The notes below the pieces were generated by a model that was not told where the DNA came from, searched no databases, and saw only the letters and a list, made by a program, of their open reading frames with translations. The translations under genes were made by a program, and so were the position numbers. A stretch of 64,000 nt of DNA from Halothiobacillus diazotrophicus (lineage in GTDB: Bacteria; Pseudomonadota; Gammaproteobacteria; Halothiobacillales; Halothiobacillaceae). Below are positions 1-8,501 of this stretch, one piece after another (the stretch's first letter is position 1; each line of letters starts with the position of its first letter). The stretch lies in NCBI RefSeq assembly GCF_001663815.1, contig NZ_CP016027.1:1747001-1811000 (forward strand). The letters run 5' to 3'.

Positions 1-418
1 TGTTTCCCAGGATCATGCCCAGCAAGGGAATGGCATATTGCGGCGTGTACCAGGGCTTCGGCTGAACCACGATCAGCAAGGTGAACAGGGTGATGATGGC
101 CGCCGTCACCCCCATCGAAACTAGACCGATACCGTAGCCCCGCCAGCCCTTGATCGGCCGCTTCTGGCGGGCAATCACCTCATAACTCGCCAACAGCAGC
201 ATGACGAGCGCCATCAGCGTGATCCAGCCCAGATTGGCCACGGCAAACAGACTCTTGAGTACCAGCCCGACGAGCAGCAGTTGCAGCACCATCCGGATGC
301 TCCCCCAAACCAGGGAGCGCAGCAGGCCAAGTCCGAGCAGCAGCTGGACGACGCCCAGTGCCAGCACGAGCAGGCCTGCGAGGATGAGATCGACGACGGA
401 AAGCACCTGAATATTCAT
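1..418 (-). CDS. FetB/UPF0014-type ABC permease (C-terminus beyond window)
   Basis: Only the first 139 codons are in the window; the gene runs off the left edge. The translation starts MNIQVLSVVDLILAGLLVLA and has several hydrophobic segments, with a basic loop (ARQKRPIKGWRGYG) between the second and third. This is the pattern of UPF0014 permeases such as E. coli FetB, which with an ATPase form a putative iron exporter linked to oxidative-stress resistance. The ATG overlaps the stop of the upstream ATPase gene by 4 bp (ATGA), so the two should be translationally coupled. Family assignment rests on the partial sequence and the partner gene. The iron substrate is inferred from E. coli. Confidence 0.75.
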   Translation of the reverse strand, partial: MNIQVLSVVDLILAGLLVLALGVVQLLLGLGLLRSLVWGSIRMVLQLLLVGLVLKSLFAVANLGWITLMALVMLLLASYEVIARQKRPIKGWRGYGIGLVSMGVTAAIITLFTLLIVVQPKPWYTPQYAIPLLGMILGN

Positions 419-1008
419 TCGATGTGCCCACCTTCCGCGGTCATCTGCAGAACCTTGCTGTCCAGCAGATCCCCTTCCGCGGCATCATGCGTCACCCAGA
501 CGGCTGCAGCACCCTGCCTGCGGACATATTCGGCCACGAGCTGCGTCATGGCTTCGGAGTTTCGTGGATCCAGGTTGGCCGTGGGCTCATCCAGCAACAG
601 GACCCGGGGATCCAGCATGAGTGCACGCAGGAGGGCCAGTCGCTGCCGCTCACCGGTCGACAGGCGCTCGACCGGCGTATCGAGGAGCGTCGCTTTCAGG
701 GAGAGTCGCGACAACCAGTCATCCGGCGGCTGCCGGGGGAAGTGGTCGGCGACGTGATCTGCCCACCAACCCGATTCGGCAGGCACATAAACCACGCGCC
801 GGCGCCATTCGGCCGGTGCCATGGCCGGTTGCGCCACCCCGTCCAGCGCAATGTCGCCTGTATGAACGGAGAGATCGGCCAGGGCCCGAAGCAGTTGGCT
901 CTTGCCGACGCCGGATGGCCCGCGCACCGTCAGGATATCCCCATCGGCAAGGTGGAAGCTGACAACCGGCAGGTGCGGGCCGGCGACATTCTGAACGGTC
1001 AACGTCAT
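415..1008 (-). CDS. ABC transporter ATP-binding protein, FetA/YbbL-like
   Basis: A 197-residue ATPase, short as is usual for FetA-type subunits. Visible motifs are Walker A (GPSGVGKSQ), signature (LSTGERQRLALLRAL) and Walker B (VLLLDEPTA) followed by the H-loop region (WVTHD). The start at 1008 (MTLTVQNVAG) was chosen because the ATPase fold begins there; an in-frame upstream extension is rich in Cys and unlike the family. The gene is followed with a 4-bp overlap by the FetB-like permease, so the pair forms a two-gene export operon. The substrate cannot be read from the sequence; iron is inferred from the family. Confidence 0.85.
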   Translation of the reverse strand: MTLTVQNVAGPHLPVVSFHLADGDILTVRGPSGVGKSQLLRALADLSVHTGDIALDGVAQPAMAPAEWRRRVVYVPAESGWWADHVADHFPRQPPDDWLSRLSLKATLLDTPVERLSTGERQRLALLRALMLDPRVLLLDEPTANLDPRNSEAMTQLVAEYVRRQGAAAVWVTHDAAEGDLLDSKVLQMTAEGGHIE

Positions 1009-1129
1009 CAGCGGACGAACCGATAGGCAGCAGACATGGATAGAGCCATCAACACGCAATCCCGAACAAGCTGAATGCAAAAGGTTTCACAGTATAGTCA
1101 CACCGCAGGCCAACCGCATTCAGCGCCGC

Positions 1130-2371
1130 TCAAGTCCTCGCCGTTACTGGTGATGACAGCCGCACCATCAGATACAGTCCCGACAGAAACATCGACACGC
1201 CCACGAACCAGAACGGCAGAGTGATCCCCTCGCTCAACTGGGCGACCAACCCAAGTCCCAGCCCGCCCAGGGCATAACCCAAGTCGCGCCAGAACCGGTA
1301 AATCCCTAGGATGCCGGCACGCTGGGCAGGATCCGCGTGATCGGCGACCGAAGCCCCCAAGGTGGGGTACAGCATCGCCATGCCCGCGCCGATCACGGTC
1401 AGTTCGGCGACCCAAAGCCAGGGGGTCGTCGTCACACTGACCGCCAATACCCCCGCGCCGCATAGCCACATGCCGACCACGATCATGAGCTTCCGGCTGA
1501 TCCGGTCGGAAAGCGGCCCCGTGACCAGCTGACCGCCCCCCCACACCAACCCATAAACGGCTACCAGCCCACCCGAGGCCACGAGACTCATACCGTTTGC
1601 CAAAAAATACACCGGAAAAAACAGCCACACGATCGCATCTGTGAATTTTTCGACCAATCCAGCCTGATTCAATGCGAACAGGGAACGGTTGCCCCAACTG
1701 GCGTAACCGAAAAGCCGACGCATAGCCATGGGTTCGGGCGCAGTCGACGCATCACCCAGATGCAGCAGCGCCCACGGCCGCGTTTCACGGACCAGAATCT
1801 GCGCGATCACCAGGGCCGACACGATGACTGCGGTGGAAAAGAGAAACAATCCCAACCGAGCGCCATAGGCCTCCACCACCACGGCGGAAAAGATGCCCGC
1901 CAGCGCGACGCCGCCGTAGCCTGCGAATTCATTGAAGCCGTTCACGAGTCCCCGCTGCCGCGCATGCGTCAAATCCAGCTTGCTGTTCAGCGCCATCGAC
2001 CAGCTCAGGCCCTGATTGATCCCGAGGAAGACCGTCGCCAGGATGATCCAGCCCCAGCTTGGCCCATACAGGATCAGAAACGGTACCGGCAGGGCACTCA
2101 GCCACCCGAGAATCAGCACCCGCCGTCGGCCCCATCGATCCGACAGACTGCCGGCGGCAAGGTTGAGTCCCGCCTTGACGACACCGAACACGGCCACAAA
2201 GGTCGCCAGTGCCATAAAAGAGGTCGCCGCCAGGCCGAAATCGGATTCCGCCAGTTTCGGCAGCACCGTCCGCGTCATACCGACGAGACTGCCCACCAGG
2301 AACACCTGAAGCAACTGCAACGAAAACTGCAGCATATTGGGGCGAATGCCGTGCGTTGGGGTCATGCGCAT
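1130..2371 (-). CDS. MFS transporter, 12 TM segments
   Basis: A major facilitator superfamily permease of about 413 residues with a regular series of hydrophobic helices and the typical loop 2-3 basic motif (GSLSDRWGRRRV), repeated in weaker form in the second half (GPLSDRISRKLM). ATG codons at 2371 and 2365 both follow an AGGA element; the second has the better spacing (9 nt), so either may be used. The gene diverges from the sulfur-stress operon at 2495 and its upstream region contains the inverted repeat at 2421-2447, so it may be co-regulated. The substrate is unknown. Context suggests an anion or sulfur compound, but that is speculation. Confidence 0.8.
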   Translation of the reverse strand: MRMTPTHGIRPNMLQFSLQLLQVFLVGSLVGMTRTVLPKLAESDFGLAATSFMALATFVAVFGVVKAGLNLAAGSLSDRWGRRRVLILGWLSALPVPFLILYGPSWGWIILATVFLGINQGLSWSMALNSKLDLTHARQRGLVNGFNEFAGYGGVALAGIFSAVVVEAYGARLGLFLFSTAVIVSALVIAQILVRETRPWALLHLGDASTAPEPMAMRRLFGYASWGNRSLFALNQAGLVEKFTDAIVWLFFPVYFLANGMSLVASGGLVAVYGLVWGGGQLVTGPLSDRISRKLMIVVGMWLCGAGVLAVSVTTTPWLWVAELTVIGAGMAMLYPTLGASVADHADPAQRAGILGIYRFWRDLGYALGGLGLGLVAQLSEGITLPFWFVGVSMFLSGLYLMVRLSSPVTART

Positions 2372-2420
2372 GATTCCTAACCTATCGCTGAATGGTCGCC
2401 CAGTATGAAACAGCTTGACC

Positions 2421-2447
2421 AATCATTCAATAGAGTGATTGAATAAT
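2421..2447. promoter_or_regulatory. Inverted-repeat operator candidate between divergent genes
   Basis: ATTCAAT (2425-2431) and ATTGAAT (2438-2444) form a perfect 7-bp inverted repeat with a 6-bp spacer. Outer AAT/ATT arms extend it to 11 bp with one mismatch. It lies in the 123-bp gap between the MFS gene and the hydrolase gene. AT-rich dyads of this kind are bound by ArsR-family repressors of the BigR/SqrR group, and an ArsR-type protein is encoded in the downstream operon (4423-5088). The assignment to that regulator is inference. Confidence 0.55.
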
Positions 2448-2494
2448 TGCGCATTCCAACGCTAAACCATCCGGACAACCGAGGAGCACACCCT

Positions 2495-3223
2495 ATGTTT
2501 TTGGAACAAATTGCCTGCGATAAATCATCTCTTGCTTATCTGTTTGGTTGCGCCGGACAGGGTTTGGCCATCGCCGTCGATGTCCATGCCGGCGACGAAG
2601 ACCGTTTCGTGGCCATGGCGGAAGCCCGCGGCGTGACCATCCACTACGTCATCGATACCCACATTCATGCCGATCATGTTTCCGGGGGACGGCGACTGGC
2701 AGCGCGAACCGGCGCGCAGTACGCGTTGCATGAAAGCGATCGCGGCCTGCCATTCGATTTTCTGCCGCTGGCCCATGGCCAGATACTGAAAGTCGGCAAT
2801 GTGTCGGCTCAAGTCCTACATACGCCGGGCCACACGGAAGATCATATCTGCCTGCTCGTCACCGATCACGCGCGCTGCGAAGAACCCTGGTTCGCGCTGA
2901 CCGGTCACGCACTCTTTGTCGGCAGCGTCGGCCGACCCGACCTGCACGGGCGGGCCGAGGAAATGGCGTCACAGCTGTACGACTCCTTGTTTGACCGACT
3001 ACTCACCCTGCCGGATCATCTGGAAATTCTGCCCGGCGCGCAGGCCGGCAGCGTCTGCGGCGGCGGCATCAGCGGTAAGCCCTGCTCCACCATCGGGTTC
3101 GAGAAGCGACACAACCCCACGCTCGGCAAATCGCGTTCGGCCTTCGTCGAAGAAGTCAGCCGCGCGGTACTCCCCCCAGTCGAAGAAATGCAAGCCATTG
3201 TCCACGCCAATACCACACGCTGA
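2495..3223 (+). CDS. Metallo-beta-lactamase-fold persulfide dioxygenase-like hydrolase
   Basis: A 242-residue MBL-fold protein of the ETHE1/persulfide dioxygenase type. The metal motif THIHADHVSGG is at about residues 55-65, a second metal His lies in HTPGHTEDH, and the C-terminal motif GISGKPCSTIGFEKR matches ETHE1-like enzymes. Such enzymes use a mononuclear iron to oxidise glutathione persulfide to sulfite. The ATG at 2495 has a GAGGAG Shine-Dalgarno 8 nt upstream. It is the first gene of a plus-strand operon with a YeeE/YedE transporter and an ArsR-rhodanese regulator, matching the composition of BigR-type sulfide-detoxification operons. A close alternative is a related MBL hydrolase without dioxygenase activity. 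Confidence 0.82.
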   Translation: MFLEQIACDKSSLAYLFGCAGQGLAIAVDVHAGDEDRFVAMAEARGVTIHYVIDTHIHADHVSGGRRLAARTGAQYALHESDRGLPFDFLPLAHGQILKVGNVSAQVLHTPGHTEDHICLLVTDHARCEEPWFALTGHALFVGSVGRPDLHGRAEEMASQLYDSLFDRLLTLPDHLEILPGAQAGSVCGGGISGKPCSTIGFEKRHNPTLGKSRSAFVEEVSRAVLPPVEEMQAIVHANTTR

Positions 3224-3241
3224 TTGAGAGAGGATATTCCT

Positions 3242-4366
3242 ATGGATCCGGTGATCACTCGTTACTTATTCTGGATACTCGCCCTGTCGATCGCTTTCGG
3301 CGCGGCCGCTCAGTTTTCTCGTTTCTGCCTGTTGGGCGGACTGGGCAGCTATCGACAATCCCGTGACGGGCGACGGCTCGCGGTCTACCTCGCTGCGATC
3401 GGCGTTGCCATTCTCGCCACCACCCTGGTTCAATCCGTTACCGGCATCGATCTGGACAACACGCGGCCGGCCTATCGCTCACCCGATTTCGCCTGGGGCC
3501 GCTACCTGATCGGCGGATTTGTGTTCGGCATCGGCATGGTTCTGGCGCGGGGATGCCCCGTACGCAGTCTCGTGAAAGTGACTCAGGGCAATCTGCAGGC
3601 ATTGCTTGCCGTCATCGTGATGGCACTTGCCGCCTACGCCATGACGCGAACGAATCTGTATGCCACCGCATTCCTGCCGTGGGTAGGCGCCCTCAGCACC
3701 AACCTGACGTCGTTCGGCATCGCGCATCAGGATTTGGCCAGCCTGCTGGATGGCGGCCGTGAAATGTACTGGATCCTGGCACTCGCCATCAGTGCCCTGC
3801 TGCTCTTTGCATCCTGGCGCTGGCTCCCGCTGCGGGCCAATTGGCTGGGCTGGCTGGGCGCCTTAACGATCGGGATCGTGGTGGGCCTCGCCTTCTGGGT
3901 CACCGGGGGTTCTTTGGGTCAGGCGGCCGCCGATGCCGCCGAAATGATGAACAATCCTCAACAGGGCCTGGGCTTGCAGTCATTCACCTTCAGCGCGCCC
4001 ATGGGCGATGTTGTCTATTTCCTACAGCGCCCCGCCACCTTCGCCGCCATCACCTTCGGGGTGGTCGCCGTGGCCGGCCTGTTGCTGGGCAGCCTGATCA
4101 GCACCCTGATCCGACGCGAGTTCCGGTTATCATTCCCCCGATCCTGGCAGGAGTGGACGCGCACGATCATCGGCGCACTGATGGTCGGCATCGGCAGCGT
4201 GCTGGCCATGGGCTGCACGGTGGGCCATGGCTTGAGCGGGATCTCGACACTGGCACTGGGATCGTTCATCTCCCTCGCCGCCATCATGGCCGGCGCCTGG
4301 ATTGCCTTGCGCGTAGAACACGAGTTTTTCGGGCGAGCGTCCCACGGTTGTACACTACCGGAATAA
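3242..4366 (+). CDS. YeeE/YedE family sulfur-compound transporter
   Basis: A 374-residue polytopic membrane protein with the two characteristic cysteine motifs of the YeeE/YedE (DUF395) family: ARGCPVRSLVKVTQGNLQA in the first half and AMGCTVGHGLSGISTLALG near the C-terminus. Family members such as bacterial YeeE take up thiosulfate, with the conserved cysteines relaying the substrate. The ATG at 3242 follows a GAGAGGAT element and begins 18 nt after the hydrolase stop. In this operon it may import or export a sulfane-sulfur compound handled by the neighbouring hydrolase. The direction of transport cannot be deduced from sequence. Confidence 0.85.
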   Translation: MDPVITRYLFWILALSIAFGAAAQFSRFCLLGGLGSYRQSRDGRRLAVYLAAIGVAILATTLVQSVTGIDLDNTRPAYRSPDFAWGRYLIGGFVFGIGMVLARGCPVRSLVKVTQGNLQALLAVIVMALAAYAMTRTNLYATAFLPWVGALSTNLTSFGIAHQDLASLLDGGREMYWILALAISALLLFASWRWLPLRANWLGWLGALTIGIVVGLAFWVTGGSLGQAAADAAEMMNNPQQGLGLQSFTFSAPMGDVVYFLQRPATFAAITFGVVAVAGLLLGSLISTLIRREFRLSFPRSWQEWTRTIIGALMVGIGSVLAMGCTVGHGLSGISTLALGSFISLAAIMAGAWIALRVEHEFFGRASHGCTLPE

Positions 4367-4378
4367 ACAGAACCGAAC

Positions 4379-4397
4379 GGGTGCCCTACCGGCACCC
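4379..4397 (+). promoter_or_regulatory. Intercistronic hairpin
   Basis: GGGTGCC-ctacc-GGCACCC is a perfect 7-bp stem with a 5-nt loop, in the 56-bp gap between the transporter and the ArsR-rhodanese gene. No T-tract follows, so it is unlikely to be a full terminator. It may tune expression of the regulator relative to the upstream genes or protect mRNA ends (inference). Confidence 0.4.
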
Positions 4398-4422
4398 CTC
4401 CATAGGAAGAACCGTCGCACCC

Positions 4423-5088
4423 ATGGGATTCAAACAGCAACTCAATGATCAATTCGCCCGCCTCGGAATGGCGCTCTCCAACGGGCCACGTCTCGAGATC
4501 CTCGAATACCTGGCCCAGACCGAGCGCTCCGTGGATCAACTGGCCACACTCACCGGACATAGTGCCGCGAATACATCGAGACACCTTCAACGTTTGCATC
4601 AAGTCGGCTTGGTGACTTCCCGCCGACAGGGTAAGCAAATTTTCTACCGTCTCGCCGACGATGATGTCGTGGAATTGCTCGCCGTACTGAAACGTGTCGC
4701 CGAACGGCACCTCCACGAAGTCCGCGACCTGATTCAGAGTCACCTGACCCAAAGAGACAGCCTCGAACCGCTCTCGGCCGATGAATTGATTGCCCGTTGC
4801 CGAGATGGGCTCGTCACGGTTTTGGATGTCCGACCACCTGAAGAATATGAGGCCGGGCACATTCCGGGCGCCATCAATATCACCTTGGCCGATCTCGAGC
4901 GCCGGATCGCCGAACTCGATCCCAAGCAGGAAATTGTGGCCTATTGCCGCGGTGCCTACTGCGCCCTGTCTTTCGAGGCGATCGCACAACTCCGGGCAAA
5001 TGGCTTTCAGGCGCGTCGATTGGCGGACGGCTTCCCGGAGTGGAAGCACGAACTGCACCCCGTGGCCTACGGCCCGAACCCGGGCTGA
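4423..5088 (+). CDS. ArsR-type HTH regulator fused to a rhodanese domain
   Basis: A 221-residue fusion. Residues 1-100 form an ArsR-type winged helix (recognition region SAANTSRHLQRLHQVGLV, wing RRQGKQIFYRL). Residues about 115-215 form a rhodanese domain with the loop YCRGAYCALS carrying the presumed persulfidable cysteine. The HTH part contains no cysteine at all, so the metal or vicinal-thiol sensing sites of ArsR, BigR or SqrR are absent. Sensing through the rhodanese cysteine pair is the plausible alternative. It is the last gene of the sulfur operon and probably represses it, possibly through the dyad at 2421-2447. An AGGAAGA element precedes the ATG. HTH-rhodanese fusions are known; the ligand here is not. 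Confidence 0.85.
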   Translation: MGFKQQLNDQFARLGMALSNGPRLEILEYLAQTERSVDQLATLTGHSAANTSRHLQRLHQVGLVTSRRQGKQIFYRLADDDVVELLAVLKRVAERHLHEVRDLIQSHLTQRDSLEPLSADELIARCRDGLVTVLDVRPPEEYEAGHIPGAINITLADLERRIAELDPKQEIVAYCRGAYCALSFEAIAQLRANGFQARRLADGFPEWKHELHPVAYGPNPG

Positions 5089-5130
5089 TCCTCACCGGAT
5101 CTCGCCCGATCCTGATCCAGAGCGAAACAC

Positions 5131-5162
5131 AAAAAAACGCCGGGCAAATGCCCGGCGTTTTC
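5131..5162. terminator. Bidirectional rho-independent terminator
   Basis: AAACGCCGGGC-AAAT-GCCCGGCGTTT makes an 11-bp perfect stem with a T-run on the plus side and an A-run (T on minus) on the other. It sits between the convergent ArsR-rhodanese gene and the cytochrome c gene and can serve both. Confidence 0.9.
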
Positions 5163-5184
5163 TCAAGGTCCGATTTCCCGAGGA

Positions 5185-6093
5185 TTATTCGGTTTCGGTA
5201 CCGTGCATCTTGTCCTTGCCGATCGTGGAGATGAATGCGGCCAGGTCGTTGATCTCGTCATCCGTGAGGTACTTGGCCTGCGGAATCATCGCGTAGGAAC
5301 CCGGACCCATGGACTGCCCCTTGCGGAACATCTTCAGCAGGGAAACCACCGTGTTGGCCGGCAGACCCGCCAGCTTCGGCGCATTCAGCAGATGCCCGCC
5401 TTCACCCTCGGCACCGTGACAGACCGCGCAGGATGAGAACAGGGCATGGCCCCGGGCAACCACCTCACTGGAGATGATCATGGCCGGAGCAGCTGGCGCC
5501 GCGGGTGCAGCAGCCTTCGTCGCGCCCGCCGCAGCCGGAGCAGCACCCGCCGCATGACCGCCGAGTTCGGCGATGTAGGCTGCCAGATCGGCGATATCGG
5601 TTTCAGACAGGTTGGCCGCTTGCGGCGCCATGGTGCCGTACCGTGCGCCACCCAGACCATGCTTCTTCAGCGTCTCCATGTCGCCCTTCTTAAAGGCGGT
5701 GAGGATCGTGTCGGCATCAGCCGCACTCAGCTTGGTCAGGTCCGGGAAAGCACCGCCGTTACCCTTGCCATCCGCTCCGTGGCAGGCCGCACAGGTCGCG
5801 AACTTGGCCTTTCCCGCCGCAGCGTCGCCAGCAGAAGTCGAAGCCGCAGTCTTCTCGGCGGCAGGGGCCTCAGTCGCAGCAGGAGCCGGACTGGCCGCAG
5901 GCGCGGCGGCCGTAGCCGGTTCGGCGGGCGATGCGGGGCTATCGACGACCTGAGCGGTCTCGGCCGTATTGCGATTCACGACATTGATCAGGGAATTGAC
6001 CATGTAGTAAATCGGGGCCAACAAGAGAATTGCCGCCACGAAACCGATCAGTTTCGCGCTGGAATCAACCTTAGGGGTGTTGCCGTGTGCCAC
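5185..6093 (-). CDS. Membrane-anchored dihaem cytochrome c
   Basis: A 302-residue protein with a single N-terminal hydrophobic anchor (LIGFVAAILLLAPIYYMV), a long Ala/Pro-rich linker, then two class-I cytochrome c domains, each with a haem motif (CAACH and CAVCH) and downstream Met ligand candidates (GTMAPQA, AMIPQA). A second Ala-rich linker separates the domains. It should face the periplasm and shuttle electrons. The GTG at 6093 is chosen because a GGAGG lies 5 nt upstream. It stands alone, convergent with the sulfur operon and divergent from recG. A role in sulfur oxidation or delivery to a terminal oxidase is plausible but not shown. Confidence 0.85.
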   Translation of the reverse strand: MAHGNTPKVDSSAKLIGFVAAILLLAPIYYMVNSLINVVNRNTAETAQVVDSPASPAEPATAAAPAASPAPAATEAPAAEKTAASTSAGDAAAGKAKFATCAACHGADGKGNGGAFPDLTKLSAADADTILTAFKKGDMETLKKHGLGGARYGTMAPQAANLSETDIADLAAYIAELGGHAAGAAPAAAGATKAAAPAAPAAPAMIISSEVVARGHALFSSCAVCHGAEGEGGHLLNAPKLAGLPANTVVSLLKMFRKGQSMGPGSYAMIPQAKYLTDDEINDLAAFISTIGKDKMHGTETE

Positions 6094-6289
6094 TGGAACC
6101 TCCAATACAGTATCTGAATGTCAAAAAATAAACTTCGGCCGATGCGAGAAAGCTTGGGGGTGAAACGAGCATCCCGGTCGGCATTTCGCGACATCCGGAA
6201 TACGTGATCCAATCCGTTGGCGGGAAAGTATATAGTGATTTGCCCGCCTTGGTGCATATAATCGCTCAATAATTCAATATGTGAAGGCT

Positions 6290-8365
6290 ATGACAGCGCA
6301 CCGGTCCCCGCCCAAGGCGGGCACACTCATGGATCCCGTGGACCGGCTCACCGGCGTCGGCAGCCGTGTCGCCGCCCAATTGAGCCGCCTGTCGATCAAC
6401 ACCATCGGCGATCTGCTCTGGCATCTCCCCATCCGTTACGAGAACCGGGGACAGATCCAGCCCCTCGGCCCACACCTGATCGGCCAGTCCGCCCTGATTC
6501 GCGTCACCATCGACGAGGCACGGGCACTCAGGCATGGCAAGGCCCGATTGGTTGCCCAGGGCCACGACGATACGGGCGAGATCACGCTCTGGCAATTCGG
6601 TCGCTTCGGCCCCACCCTCGCTGCCGGCCAACAGTACCTTCTGTATGGGGAAGTGCGCACCAACGCCCACGGCGGCCTTGAGATGGCCCAGCCCGAGCTT
6701 ATGCAAAGCGCGCAGCACGACGCGATTCTTGCGGTTTATCCCACCACCGAAGGTCTGAGCCAGATCAAACTGCGCGCGTGTATCGATCAGGCGCTCGGGA
6801 TTGCCCTACATGACCTGGAAGAGCTGATTCCGGCGCACATTCGCCGGTCCGAAGGCTGGCCGGGCATCCTCGCCGCCCTGCAGCGGGTTCATGCGCCCCG
6901 CCTTTCCGAAGGCATTCCGCTCCGGAACGATCCGGCCTTTGTCCGACTGATCGTGGAAGAACTGCTCGCCCACATGCTGGCCCTGCGCCTGAAACATCAC
7001 GAATTCGTCCAGAACCGTGCACCCAGCCTCTCGCCCGGCGGCCGCCTGTATCGAAATTTGCTGGATAGCCTGAGCTTCGAACCGACCCGCGCCCAGGCCC
7101 GTGTCCTGCAGGAAATCCATGACGACCTCGCCCGCCCGGCCCCCATGCTGCGACTCGTTCAGGGCGATGTCGGCTCCGGCAAGACCCTCGTGGCCGCAGG
7201 CGCCGCTCTCACCGCCATCGAGCAGGGCTACCAGGCGGCGCTCATGGCACCGACTGCCCTGCTCGCCGAGCAGCATCACCGGAATTTTTCCCAATGGCTC
7301 GCCCCACTCGGAGTTTCGGTTCACCTGCTCTCCGGCCAGCAGTCCGCAGCCGAGCGTCGCGCCAATCTGGCGGCGCTGGCCGATGGCAGCGCGAAAATGG
7401 TGATCGGTACGCATGCGCTGTTTCAGGAACAGGTTCGTTTCGACCGTCTGGCGCTCGTGATCGTGGACGAACAACACCGATTCGGCGTCCATCAGCGGCT
7501 CGCCCTCAGCGACAAGGGGGCACGACCGGACGGGGAAAGCCTGCGCCCGCACCAACTGGTCATGACGGCGACACCCATCCCCCGGACCCTGGCCATGAGC
7601 GCCTATGCCGATCTGGACCTGTCGATCATCGACGAACTCCCACCCGGCCGCAGCCCCATCACTACGGCACTCATCCGGGCCGACCGCCGTGACGAACTCA
7701 TCGAGCGCATCAGCAGCGTCTGCAACAGCGGCAGACAGGCCTACTGGGTCTGCCCGCTGATCGAGGACTCCGAACGAATCGAGGCTCAGGCCGCGGAATC
7801 GACTACCGCCGCGCTGCGCGAATCACTGCCGCATCTGCGGATCGGCCTGGTGCACGGGCGCATGAATTCGGCGGAAAAGAATCGGGAGATGGCCCGCTTC
7901 AAGGCGCACGAATACGATCTTCTGGTTGCCACCACGGTCATCGAGGTCGGGGTAGACGTCCCCAATGCCTCCCTGATGATCATCGAAAACGCCGACCGGA
8001 TGGGCCTGGCACAACTTCACCAGTTGCGGGGACGGGTGGGCCGCGGCGCGACGGCCTCCTTCTGCATTCTCCTGTTCGACGAACCGATTTCCGACAAGGC
8101 ACGCACCCGTCTCTCCCTCATGCGGGAAACCCAGGACGGATTCCGACTGGCCGAGGCCGATCTGGCGCAACGGGGCCCCGGCGAAATTCTCGGCACCCGG
8201 CAGACGGGATTGGCCCGCCTGCGTGTTGCGGACCTGATTCAGGACGCGCATTGGCTCGCGCACGCACGCGACCTGGCCGACGCGTTGATCGCGGAGAACG
8301 ATCCGAACACGAGCGCGCTCATCCGTCGTTGGGTCGGATCCGCCCAACAGTATGGACAGGTCTAG
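6290..8365 (+). CDS. recG: ATP-dependent DNA helicase RecG
   Basis: About 691 residues, normal for RecG, which remodels stalled forks and Holliday junctions. Order: N-terminal wedge/OB domain (VDRLTGVGSRVAAQLSRL onward), SF2 helicase motif I GDVGSGKTLVA, DExH box VIVDEQHRFGVHQR, motif III MTATPIPRTLA, and motif VI QLRGRVGRG, followed by the RecG-specific C-terminal segment (GPGEILGTRQTGLARLRVADL). The start is uncertain: GTG 6281, ATG 6290 and ATG 6329 are all in frame and none has a strong Shine-Dalgarno; ATG 6329 matches the usual family N-terminus best. It is a single gene divergent from the cytochrome gene. Confidence 0.95.
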   Translation: MTAHRSPPKAGTLMDPVDRLTGVGSRVAAQLSRLSINTIGDLLWHLPIRYENRGQIQPLGPHLIGQSALIRVTIDEARALRHGKARLVAQGHDDTGEITLWQFGRFGPTLAAGQQYLLYGEVRTNAHGGLEMAQPELMQSAQHDAILAVYPTTEGLSQIKLRACIDQALGIALHDLEELIPAHIRRSEGWPGILAALQRVHAPRLSEGIPLRNDPAFVRLIVEELLAHMLALRLKHHEFVQNRAPSLSPGGRLYRNLLDSLSFEPTRAQARVLQEIHDDLARPAPMLRLVQGDVGSGKTLVAAGAALTAIEQGYQAALMAPTALLAEQHHRNFSQWLAPLGVSVHLLSGQQSAAERRANLAALADGSAKMVIGTHALFQEQVRFDRLALVIVDEQHRFGVHQRLALSDKGARPDGESLRPHQLVMTATPIPRTLAMSAYADLDLSIIDELPPGRSPITTALIRADRRDELIERISSVCNSGRQAYWVCPLIEDSERIEAQAAESTTAALRESLPHLRIGLVHGRMNSAEKNREMARFKAHEYDLLVATTVIEVGVDVPNASLMIIENADRMGLAQLHQLRGRVGRGATASFCILLFDEPISDKARTRLSLMRETQDGFRLAEADLAQRGPGEILGTRQTGLARLRVADLIQDAHWLAHARDLADALIAENDPNTSALIRRWVGSAQQYGQV

Positions 8366-8403
8366 CCCACCCCTTCCGCCCCAATAATTCCCACATGGGA
8401 AAT

Positions 8404-8429
8404 CTTGAAATTCGTGATGCCGCCCCCAC
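8404..8429 (+). promoter_or_regulatory. Sigma-32-like heat-shock promoter of hsp20
   Basis: CTTGAAA (8404-8410), a 13-nt spacer and CCCCAC (8424-8429) closely match the sigma-32 consensus (CTTGAAA, 11-16 nt, CCCCATNT). It lies about 70 nt upstream of the small heat-shock gene. A short palindrome TTCCCA-CA-TGGGAA (8388-8401) immediately precedes it. Confidence 0.7.
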
Positions 8430-8501
8430 CGTATTCAACCAGAGCGTTGGCAAACAACGCATGCCCGTCAACGGGTTGGCTACAACTGGAGGAAATGCAT
8501 C

